DNA of 5,954 nt from Clostridiales bacterium (GTDB lineage Bacteria > Bacillota > Clostridia > Oscillospirales > Oscillospiraceae). Within the stretch, counting starts at the first letter, position 1, and each line of letters opens with the position of its first letter. The notes beneath the pieces were generated by a model that saw only the letters and a list, made by a program, of their open reading frames with translations, was not told where the DNA came from and searched no databases. Both the position numbers and the translations under genes were made by a program. The stretch is from NCBI GenBank assembly GCA_012516225.1, contig JAAYWX010000295.1:1-5954 (forward strand). Direction: 5' to 3'. This document shows, piece after piece, positions 1 through 5,954 of this stretch.

Positions 1-777
1 ATCAACTATTTTGCCCCAACGAACATAAACGAATATTTCACCGATGTAAAAAATGAAGAGTGCGGTGCAAACGAACTTTATGACCTTGCGACGTGCGGCG
101 TTATTGGCAGTACAGGACTATTCCGCCCCTCGGAATCTCTTACGCGTGAAGATATGATACGCTATGCCGTAAATGCCTTTTTCTGCTGCGTCAGCCCTGA
201 CTACGCGGCAGCGGACACTGAAAAAAAATCTTTTGCCGACGATTCTGTGATAGGAACAGACTTTAAAGAATATATCCGCTGCGCCGCTATACTTGGGCTT
301 ATAAACGGCCGCAGCGGCAATCTCCTTGAACTTTCCGACAAAGCCACCCGTGCAGAAGCGGTAACTGTTGCCGGACGCCTTGCCGATATGAAAGCCCAGA
401 TTGACTCTTCAGTATATGTTAAGGCCTCTGCTAAACAATCGGACGGTGAACTCGTACTCTCGTTCTCATTGGCAAATAATACTGAAAAACCCGTTGTGCT
501 GACCAGCACAAACAGTCAAACATTTGATTTTGTAATTTTCGATAAAGACGGCAAGCAAATATATCGCTGGAGTGACGACAAGGTGTTTTCGACAGTAATA
601 ACGAAAACGAAAATAGAGCCAGGAAAAGAAGCTTTCTTTTCAGATAAAATCGACACCAAAACTTATTCCTCAATAAAGGATAGAATTTTCTGTATAAAGG
701 CTTATCCGGTTGGAACATCGTCAGACTTCAGCATAAATCCGAACGGGTATATTGTTTTTGACACTAATCTTGATTGA
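1..777 (+). CDS. SLH-domain surface protein with C-terminal BsuPI-like domain (3' part)
   Basis: The reading frame is open from base 1 to a TGA at 775-777, giving 258 residues, so the gene starts outside the window; the ATG at 154 lies inside an SLH repeat and is not a plausible start. Two S-layer homology repeats are visible. The first, about residues 12-62, begins YFTDV and ends with an LTRED motif before a hydrophobic helix. The second, about residues 79-130, begins SFADD and carries ATRAE. SLH domains bind pyruvylated secondary cell wall polymers, and a third repeat probably lies upstream. Residues about 139-258 form a beta-rich module resembling the BsuPI (intracellular proteinase inhibitor) family: a T-x-T-NSQTFDFVIFD strand, GKQIYRWSDDKVF, then a KIEPGKEAFF strand. 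That family fold is often found on exported proteins, so protease inhibition cannot be assumed. I infer a secreted, wall-anchored protein of unknown task. It converges on the ppa operon and shares its terminator. Confidence 0.85.
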   Translation: MNYFAPTNINEYFTDVKNEECGANELYDLATCGVIGSTGLFRPSESLTREDMIRYAVNAFFCCVSPDYAAADTEKKSFADDSVIGTDFKEYIRCAAILGLINGRSGNLLELSDKATRAEAVTVAGRLADMKAQIDSSVYVKASAKQSDGELVLSFSLANNTEKPVVLTSTNSQTFDFVIFDKDGKQIYRWSDDKVFSTVITKTKIEPGKEAFFSDKIDTKTYSSIKDRIFCIKAYPVGTSSDFSINPNGYIVFDTNLD

Positions 778-797
778 TATATGAAAGGTTTTCTCTC

Positions 798-859
798 CCG
801 TCTGTGCACAAAAAATTCATGCGTGGATATCCACGCATGAATTTTTTATGCACAGACGG
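798..859. terminator. Bidirectional intrinsic terminator in a 62-bp palindrome
   Basis: Arms 798-828 and 829-859 are complementary over 31 bp with a single mismatch (809/848). The core is a GC-rich stem, GCGTGG-ATAT-CCACGC at 821-836, extended to 816-841 and flanked by six A at 810-815 and six T at 842-847. This gives a stem followed by a U-tract on either strand. It sits 20 nt after the stop of the SLH gene and 23 nt after the stop of ppa, which converge here, so it should stop both transcripts. The additional 11-bp outer arms (CCGTCTGTGCA and its complement) lie outside the U-tracts and are not needed for termination. Confidence 0.88.
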
Positions 860-882
860 CTAATCTTCTTTGCTTTTTCGCA

Positions 883-1416
883 TTATTTCAAAAATTTTTC
901 TTTGTAGCGCGTGATAGCTTTGCTGACTGCCTCTACCGCCTCTTCGCGGTGTTTAACTTCTTCCACGCTGGTTTCCTTCCCCTCAAGCATCTTATACACG
1001 GAAAAGAAGTGGCGTATCTCTTCAAAAATGTGCTGAGGAAGGTCGCTTATATCCTTATAGGAATTGAACATCGGATCTGCATACGGTATTGCTATGATTT
1101 TTTCATCGTTTTTATTGTTGTCGATCATTGTTATCATTCCTATAGGGTAGCACCTTACGGTAACCAGAGGATCTATAGGCTCACTCGCAAAGACCAGAAC
1201 GTCAAGCGGATCATCATCATCAGCATAAGTGCGCGGTATAAATCCATAGTTGGACGGATAGTGAGTGGATGTGTACAGTATCCTGTCCAAAATTAAAAGT
1301 CCTGTCTGTTTATCGAGCTCATACTTTTTCTTGCTACCCTTTCCGATTTCTATAACAGCAATAAAATCTTCGGGCTTTATTCTTTCCTGCGCTATGTCAT
1401 GCCATATATTGTTCAT
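883..1416 (-). CDS. ppa: Inorganic pyrophosphatase, family I (soluble)
   Basis: The 177-residue product matches the usual length of bacterial soluble pyrophosphatases. It hydrolyses cytosolic PPi to two phosphates using Mg2+, pulling biosynthetic reactions such as nucleotide and aminoacyl-tRNA formation forward. Active-site residues are recognisable by comparison with the E. coli enzyme: K31 and E33 in KKKYELD, R45 in LDRIL, Y57 in YPSNYGF, the signature DDDPLDV with D67, D69 and D72, then D99, D104 and K106 around DNNKNDEK, and Y141-K142 near the C-terminus. The ATG at 1416 is preceded by AGGAGG at 1421-1426, only 4 nt away. It starts 13 nt after the stop of the PhoU-like gene, so it is the last gene of the pit operon, and it ends at the shared terminator. 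I see no missing catalytic residue. Function is close to certain from the signature. Confidence 0.97.
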   Translation of the reverse strand: MNNIWHDIAQERIKPEDFIAVIEIGKGSKKKYELDKQTGLLILDRILYTSTHYPSNYGFIPRTYADDDDPLDVLVFASEPIDPLVTVRCYPIGMITMIDNNKNDEKIIAIPYADPMFNSYKDISDLPQHIFEEIRHFFSVYKMLEGKETSVEEVKHREEAVEAVSKAITRYKEKFLK

Positions 1417-1429
1417 TTTTCCTCCTGTA

Positions 1430-2053
1430 TCAGGTATTTCCTATTATAATGCTTTCAACTATATCGGCGACATTTTCACATGTATCGCAGCATATTTCAA
1501 AAAATCCATAAATTTCACGCCACGCGATAATTTCAAGAGGATCTGTTGACGTTGTATGAAGGTTTCTCATGCACTCCACATACATATCATCGCCCAGTTC
1601 TTCAAGACGGTTTATTTCTATTATAAGTTCTTCCACCTTCTTTGATTTCTTGAACTTGGGGAACTCTTCAAACATTGCCTTCATAGCTGTGCAGCAGCGG
1701 ATTACAAGATCCGCAAACTCTATGCTGTCCGGCCGTATCTGTTTAACATTATTGATGTATATGCGGATGATTATATCTTCAATCGAATCCGTCACATCAT
1801 CAATGTACTGGCTGAGTTTAAGTATGTCATCCCGTTCAATCGGCGTAATGAACGCGCGCACAAGCGCTTGTGTTATTTCGTGCCTTTTATCGTCTCCCTT
1901 GTGCTCGATTTCGTGGATTTTAATTTTGTTTTCGGGAAGTGTCTTAACATCGAAATTCTCAAGCACGCTCTTAAGCATAGCTGCAGCTTCGCAGGATATT
2001 TCGGCGCTCTCTATAAAGTTGTTGAAATAGAAACTATCCGTCTTTTTTGACAT
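1430..2053 (-). CDS. DUF47 / PhoU-like phosphate transport regulator (Pit accessory protein)
   Basis: This 207-residue, all-helical, acidic cytoplasmic protein belongs to the DUF47 (PhoU_div) family, which is typically encoded next to Pit permeases and thought to modulate them. PhoU-type E/D-x3-D metal-binding motifs recur along two repeats: E50-x3-D54 in HEIEHKGDDKRHE, D85-x3-D89 in YIDDVTDSIED, E151-x3-D155 in LEELGDD, and E193-x3-D197 in CDTCENVADIVE near the end. The segment ITPIERDDI (69-77) is typical of the family. The start ATG at 2053 has AAGGA at 2064-2068 about 10 nt upstream. The gene lies 48 nt behind pit and 13 nt ahead of ppa on the same strand, so it is probably co-transcribed. 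Its family assignment is firm. Its role as a Pit partner rests on family context and adjacency; the direct effect on transport (activation or restraint) cannot be read from sequence. Confidence 0.92.
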   Translation of the reverse strand: MSKKTDSFYFNNFIESAEISCEAAAMLKSVLENFDVKTLPENKIKIHEIEHKGDDKRHEITQALVRAFITPIERDDILKLSQYIDDVTDSIEDIIIRIYINNVKQIRPDSIEFADLVIRCCTAMKAMFEEFPKFKKSKKVEELIIEINRLEELGDDMYVECMRNLHTTSTDPLEIIAWREIYGFFEICCDTCENVADIVESIIIGNT

Positions 2054-2101
2054 GACTCAAAATCCTTTCTACCTTTCGGTATCCTTTCCGATTTTTGATT
2101 T

Positions 2102-3154
2102 TTAAAGTACAGCCGCAAACAGTTTTACCATCAGGTATCCGATAAGCCCGCAACCGGGGAAAGTAAGTATCCATGTCAGAACCATATCTTTTACAACCGC
2201 AAAATTAACTGCCGACAGGCGCTTTGTCGCTCCGACTCCCATTACGGCGGTAGTCTTTGTATGTGTGGTGCTTACCGGAATTCCATACAAAGATGACAAG
2301 AGCAAACAGAACGCTGCTGCAATATCCGCTGAAAATCCTTGATAGGCCTCAAGTTTCACCATGTCCATTCCGACTGCTTTAATGATTTTATATCCGCCAA
2401 TGGATGTTCCGACTGCCATAACAACGGAACAAAGGAGCATCATCCACAGCGGCAGTACCACTGCTCCGGTTGTATCGCTTCCGTTGGCAAGGAACACTCC
2501 AAGAATAAGTACGCCCATAAATTTCTGTCCGTCCTGCGCCCCGTGCATAAAAGCCATCGCCGCACCTCCGCATATCTGGGCGCTATGGAAAAATCCCGTG
2601 GTTTTCCGCCTATCCATTTTTCTGCAGATAAGCGTGACAAGTTTAGTAAAAACAAAACCTGTTACAAAACCCAGAAATGTTGATAGAACAAGCCCATATA
2701 AAACTTTAACCCATTCGTGTCCGTTTATGCCTCCGAACCCGTTGTGCAAAGCTATTGCCGCACCTGACAGTCCGGCTATCAGGGCGTGGCTCTCGCTTGT
2801 AGGTATCCCGAAATACCATGCCGCAACTGCCCAGATAATTATGGCAAACAAGGCAGCGCAAAGCGCCAGTGTTGCTTCATAAGTATTTCCATTGAAGTTC
2901 ACCATATTCTTAATAGTCATCGCAACCGTTGAATTTATAAGCGTCATTACAAAGACGCCTAAAAAGTTGAATACTGCAGCCATCAGAACCGCAGGTTGCG
3001 GTGCCATCGCCCGTGTTCCTACGCAGGTTGCAATTGCGTTCGGGGCGTCCGTCCAGCCGTTTACAAAAATTACTCCAAGGGTCAAAAGTACTGTCACCAG
3101 CAGTACAGGGTTTGCAGCCACCTGACTTATAAACCAGCCGAATTCAATTTCCAA
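2102..3154 (-). CDS. pit: Pit-family inorganic phosphate permease
   Basis: The 350-residue product is an integral membrane protein of the PHO4/PiT family, which imports phosphate (as metal-phosphate or with a cation) at low affinity. The two inverted family repeats are both visible. The N-terminal one has NGWTDAPNAIAT (32-43) and GIPTSESHALIAG (116-128). The C-terminal one has HGAQDGQKF (204-212) and GIPVSTTH (291-298). Roughly ten hydrophobic stretches span the chain, with a short basic loop near CRKMDRRK (177-184). It starts with TTG at 3154: the in-frame TGA at 3161-3163 leaves no room for an upstream start, and the next in-frame Met, residue 50, would remove the first motif. It is the first gene of an operon with the DUF47 regulator and ppa. 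The second motif has Gln where many homologues have Asn (GANDGQ). Length is at the short end for the family but no core element is missing. Confidence 0.95.
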   Translation of the reverse strand: MEIEFGWFISQVAANPVLLVTVLLTLGVIFVNGWTDAPNAIATCVGTRAMAPQPAVLMAAVFNFLGVFVMTLINSTVAMTIKNMVNFNGNTYEATLALCAALFAIIIWAVAAWYFGIPTSESHALIAGLSGAAIALHNGFGGINGHEWVKVLYGLVLSTFLGFVTGFVFTKLVTLICRKMDRRKTTGFFHSAQICGGAAMAFMHGAQDGQKFMGVLILGVFLANGSDTTGAVVLPLWMMLLCSVVMAVGTSIGGYKIIKAVGMDMVKLEAYQGFSADIAAAFCLLLSSLYGIPVSTTHTKTTAVMGVGATKRLSAVNFAVVKDMVLTWILTFPGCGLIGYLMVKLFAAVL

Positions 3155-3165
3155 AAATAATCACG

Positions 3166-3171
3166 TCCCTT
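3166..3171 (-). promoter_or_regulatory. Weak ribosome binding site of pit
   Basis: AAGGGA lies 11 nt before the TTG start of pit, further than the usual 5-9 nt, and nothing stronger lies closer. Together with the TTG codon this suggests modest translation initiation on the first gene of the phosphate operon, whereas the downstream ppa has a full AGGAGG. Confidence 0.45.
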
Positions 3172-3231
3172 ATCCTTATTGTAAATTCCCGCTTCCGCCC
3201 CTTTATGGCTAAAGTCCAAAACGCAAGCGGC

Positions 3232-3255
3232 CGGAATCGGCTGACGCCGGTTCCG
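3232..3255 (-). promoter_or_regulatory. Hairpin at the predicted 5' end of the pit transcript
   Basis: Ten-base arms at 3232-3241 and 3246-3255 are complementary except for one pair, separated by a 4-nt loop (GTCA on the minus strand). In a minus-strand transcript the odd pair is C-A; in a plus-strand one it would be a G-U wobble. There is no U-tract behind it in the minus direction, so it is not an ordinary terminator. If the promoter at 3265-3292 is correct, the pit mRNA begins almost at the foot of this stem, where hairpins often protect mRNA from 5' decay. Confidence 0.5.
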
Positions 3256-3264
3256 CCAGTCAAA

Positions 3265-3292
3265 ATTTTAACATTTATTTTATGTATAGCAA
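3265..3292 (-). promoter_or_regulatory. Candidate sigma-A promoter of the pit operon
   Basis: On the minus strand, TTGCTA (3287-3292) is followed after 16 nt by TAAAAT (3265-3270), which matches TATAAT in five of six positions. A TG dinucleotide at 3273-3272 makes it an extended -10 (TGTTAAAAT). Transcription would start near 3258, leaving a leader of about 104 nt before the pit TTG. The region is AT-rich, so chance matches are possible; the extended -10 and the sensible position support the call. Confidence 0.4.
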
Positions 3293-3464
3293 GGCTATTT
3301 CTCTCTATTACAAAATAACCGCCAAAACTTAAAATAACATAAATATTGCAAAACATAAACACATTTTTTACATTGAACGTGCAAAATTTTATTTTTTAAT
3401 CCGGTGATGTTTTATCAAATTTGACATTACCTCTTTCTTTTGCCCAAAATACTATAAAATCGGC

Positions 3465-3490
3465 AAAAAAAGGCACCGATAATCGATGCC
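3465..3490 (-). terminator. Intrinsic terminator of pyrG
   Basis: On the minus strand, 8 nt after the pyrG stop, GGCATCGA (3483-3490) pairs with TCGGTGCC (3472-3479) around a 3-nt loop, with one T-G wobble, followed by seven T (3465-3471). It separates pyrG from the pit operon, which therefore needs its own promoter. Confidence 0.9.
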
Positions 3491-3498
3491 TTTAACTT

Positions 3499-5094
<1,596 letters not shown>

Positions 5095-5100
5095 AAAAAT

Positions 5101-5106
5101 CTCCCC
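5101..5106 (-). promoter_or_regulatory. Ribosome binding site deciding the pyrG start
   Basis: On the minus strand AAAAGGGGAG ends 6 nt before the ATG at 5094. The alternative in-frame ATG at 5130 lies inside the loop of the hairpin at 5122-5140 and would place this site within the coding sequence, so the shorter protein is preferred. Confidence 0.85.
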
Positions 5107-5121
5107 TTTTGGAAACAAGAC

Positions 5122-5140
5122 AAGCGGCATAAAGCCGCTT
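5122..5140 (-). promoter_or_regulatory. Second leader hairpin before pyrG (terminator-like)
   Basis: On the minus strand AAGCGGC (5134-5140) pairs perfectly with GCCGCTT (5122-5128) around a 5-nt loop TTTAT; two G-U wobbles could lengthen the stem by two pairs. It is followed by GTCTTGTTT, a broken U-rich run, so it could act as a weak intrinsic terminator 27 nt ahead of pyrG. Its 5' arm is also complementary to the loop of the hairpin at 5150-5181. Confidence 0.5.
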
Positions 5141-5149
5141 ACTTATTTC

Positions 5150-5181
5150 GGAAGCATATTCCATAAGCGGAACATGCTTCC
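5150..5181 (-). promoter_or_regulatory. First leader hairpin, 13-bp stem with hexaloop
   Basis: On the minus strand, 5169-5181 pairs with 5150-5162 over 13 bp (one G-U wobble) and closes a six-base loop GCTTAT (5163-5168). The stem begins at the last base of the ANTAR gene's TAG stop. No U-tract follows (GAAATAAGT), so it is not a simple terminator; it may be a processing or protein-binding site. The hexaloop size is that of ANTAR targets, but the loop lacks the A1 and G4 bases of the described ANTAR consensus. Confidence 0.55.
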
Positions 5182-5768
5182 TATTTCCCATAAGTATTAA
5201 GTATGGAAACCGCAATCTCACCTTTGGTCATCCGCATATCCATCGCTTGTTTCTCTATATAGCGGTGTGCCTGTTCCTCAGTCATTCCAAGCGATTCAAT
5301 CAGCGTCCATTTGGCGCGGTTTACAACTCTAATCTCGCTCATCTTCGCGCTAAGACTTTTGTTCTTTTTATCCATCGCGCGGAGTCTTGCACGAGTAGCA
5401 TACACCAATTTCATCGCCGTGTAAAGAGTGGATTTGTTAAGAGGCTTAGAAACAGTCATAACTCCATAGCTTTCTACCTTGCAGGATACTTCGGGGTACA
5501 GATCGCTGCTTACAAGAAGAAGAACGGCCGCGGGGCTGTTTTCTACCAGATCCAGTGCAAATTCGGAACCAAATTCATCCGCCAGAGGCGCATTAATAAC
5601 AATTATGTCATATTCGGCGGAAATCAGCTCGCGCTTCGCCTCTCCGCAGCTTGAAACCGTTACTATAGGGTGAAACGCGTTGGGAGGTAATAGCTCATTG
5701 AAAAGATCAGTAATTTTCTGTGAAGCCGATACCACCAGCACGCTGTTTTGCGTTCTGTCACTGAACAT
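5181..5768 (-). CDS. ANTAR-domain regulator with degenerate receiver (NitR-like, probable antiterminator)
   Basis: This 195-residue cytoplasmic protein has an N-terminal CheY-like receiver (about 8-125), a helical linker (about 125-148) and a C-terminal ANTAR RNA-binding domain (about 148-192), with conserved NRAKWTLIESLGM, EEQAHRYIEKQAMD and a closing AVSIL helix. ANTAR proteins bind paired hairpins in nascent RNA and block termination, often in nitrogen metabolism. The receiver looks inactive for phosphorylation: the acceptor Asp is N59 (IIVINAPL), and the acidic pair after strand 1 is S14-A15 (VLVVSAS). S87/S88 and K108 (VSKPL) remain. The start ATG at 5768 has GGGAGG 6 nt upstream. It begins 38 nt after the glutamine synthetase stop, the arrangement known for nitR behind glnA in Clostridium saccharobutylicum. 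I infer control of glnA, perhaps also pyrG; the target is not shown by the sequence. Confidence 0.9.
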   Translation of the reverse strand: MFSDRTQNSVLVVSASQKITDLFNELLPPNAFHPIVTVSSCGEAKRELISAEYDIIVINAPLADEFGSEFALDLVENSPAAVLLLVSSDLYPEVSCKVESYGVMTVSKPLNKSTLYTAMKLVYATRARLRAMDKKNKSLSAKMSEIRVVNRAKWTLIESLGMTEEQAHRYIEKQAMDMRMTKGEIAVSILNTYGK

Positions 5769-5806
5769 ACTCCACCTCCCCCTTCAATCATATTTCCGGC
5801 GATTTC

Positions 5807-5954
5807 TTATCTCCGGCCCGAAACAAATTCGCTTATGATCCGAGAGGGCAGATGATTTCTGATAAATGCGCTGCTGTCTGCCGCGGCTGCCGCTTCTGAA
5901 AGCGAACTGGGCAGTTTTTTAAGTCCGGTCAGTTCCCGTTCCGTTGCTTTAAAA
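5807..5954 (-). CDS. glnA: Glutamine synthetase, type I (C-terminal 48 codons)
   Basis: The frame is open from the window edge (complete codons from 5953) to a TAA at 5807-5809. It gives 48 residues with the C-terminal pattern of type I glutamine synthetases: a TERELTGLKKLPSSLSEA segment, then an alanine-rich helix, then SAFIRNHLPSRIISEFV and a basic end. In the family this is the last helical region, after the catalytic domain. The catalytic part is outside the window, so the call rests on this tail and on the ANTAR gene that follows. The enzyme makes glutamine from glutamate and ammonia with ATP and is the main entry of ammonium nitrogen. It is probably co-transcribed with the ANTAR gene 38 nt downstream. 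Confidence is limited by the short fragment; subtype (GSI rather than GSIII) is inferred from the tail. Confidence 0.75.
   Translation of the reverse strand, partial: FKATERELTGLKKLPSSLSEAAAAADSSAFIRNHLPSRIISEFVSGRR

Larger units (their letters stand above)
3155..3498. other. Intergenic region between pyrG and pit
   Basis: This 344-bp stretch has no credible gene. Reading along the minus strand it holds the pyrG terminator (3465-3490), about 170 bp of AT-rich sequence, a candidate pit promoter (3265-3292), a strong hairpin (3232-3255) and the short pit leader. An 8-bp direct repeat AACATAAA occurs at 3336-3343 and 3352-3359, one and a half helical turns apart, about 45 bp upstream of the candidate -35. 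The minus-strand frame at 3144-3362 overlaps the start of pit, has no ribosome binding site, and resembles no protein I know. Confidence 0.7.

Noticed and set aside
1569..2882. Plus-strand open frames opposite the DUF47 and pit genes
   Set aside because: They are antisense shadows with serine-rich or low-quality composition and no recognisable domain; the minus-strand genes fully account for the sequence.
3283..3313. Alternative pit promoter TTGTAA (3308-3313) with extended TATACA (3283-3288)
   Set aside because: The spacer is 19 nt and both boxes match only four of six bases; the overlapping TTGCTA/TAAAAT pair fits better.
3144..3362. 72-codon minus-strand frame covering the pit leader
   Set aside because: It overlaps the start of pit in a different frame, contains the candidate promoter and hairpin, and has no ribosome binding site.
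3421..3458. Plus-strand TTGACA at 3421 with TATAAA at 3453 as a promoter
   Set aside because: The spacer is 26 nt, far from the usual 16-18, and it would fire into the pyrG terminator and antisense to pyrG with no gene to drive.
5095..5130. Longer pyrG product starting at the ATG at 5130
   Set aside because: The 12 extra codons include the ribosome binding site of the ATG at 5094 and the loop and arm of a leader hairpin, and PyrG homologues begin at the MSKYIFVTGG position.
5150..5181. Canonical ANTAR binding motif in the pyrG leader
   Set aside because: The hexaloop size fits, but loop bases 1 and 4 are G and U rather than A and G, and the second hairpin has a pentaloop, so it does not meet the described consensus.

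Overview
The window looks like a chromosomal housekeeping stretch from a moderate-GC member of the Clostridia. The clues are an SLH-domain surface protein fused to a BsuPI-like domain, AGGAGG-type ribosome binding sites, and a glutamine synthetase followed directly by an ANTAR-domain regulator (the NitR arrangement known from solventogenic clostridia). I see no mobile element, CRISPR array, rRNA or tRNA.

Layout, left to right. (1) Positions 1-777 (+): the 3' part of a cell-surface protein with two SLH repeats and a C-terminal BsuPI-like domain. (2) Positions 798-859: a 31-bp-arm palindrome that acts as a shared, bidirectional terminator between convergent genes. (3) Positions 883-3154 (-): a compact phosphate operon, transcribed as pit (phosphate permease, TTG start), then a DUF47/PhoU-like accessory protein, then ppa (family I inorganic pyrophosphatase). 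(4) Positions 3155-3498: an intergenic region with a candidate pit promoter, a hairpin at the predicted 5' end of the pit transcript, and the pyrG terminator. (5) Positions 3499-5094 (-): pyrG, CTP synthase, a complete 531-residue protein. (6) Positions 5095-5180: two hairpins in tandem. The loop of the first can pair with the 5' arm of the second, so this resembles an attenuator or switch. (7) Positions 5181-5768 (-): an ANTAR regulator whose receiver domain has lost its phosphorylation Asp. (8) Positions 5807-5954 (-): the last 48 codons of a type I glutamine synthetase, running off the window.

Two metabolic themes are present. The right half concerns glutamine: synthesis by GlnA, probable control by the ANTAR RNA-binding regulator, and use as amide donor by PyrG. 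The middle concerns phosphate: Pit imports Pi, the DUF47 protein probably controls Pit, and Ppa regenerates Pi from pyrophosphate. No clearly new biological system is visible. The most unusual element is the two-hairpin leader in front of pyrG, directly downstream of a gene for an RNA-binding antiterminator-type protein.
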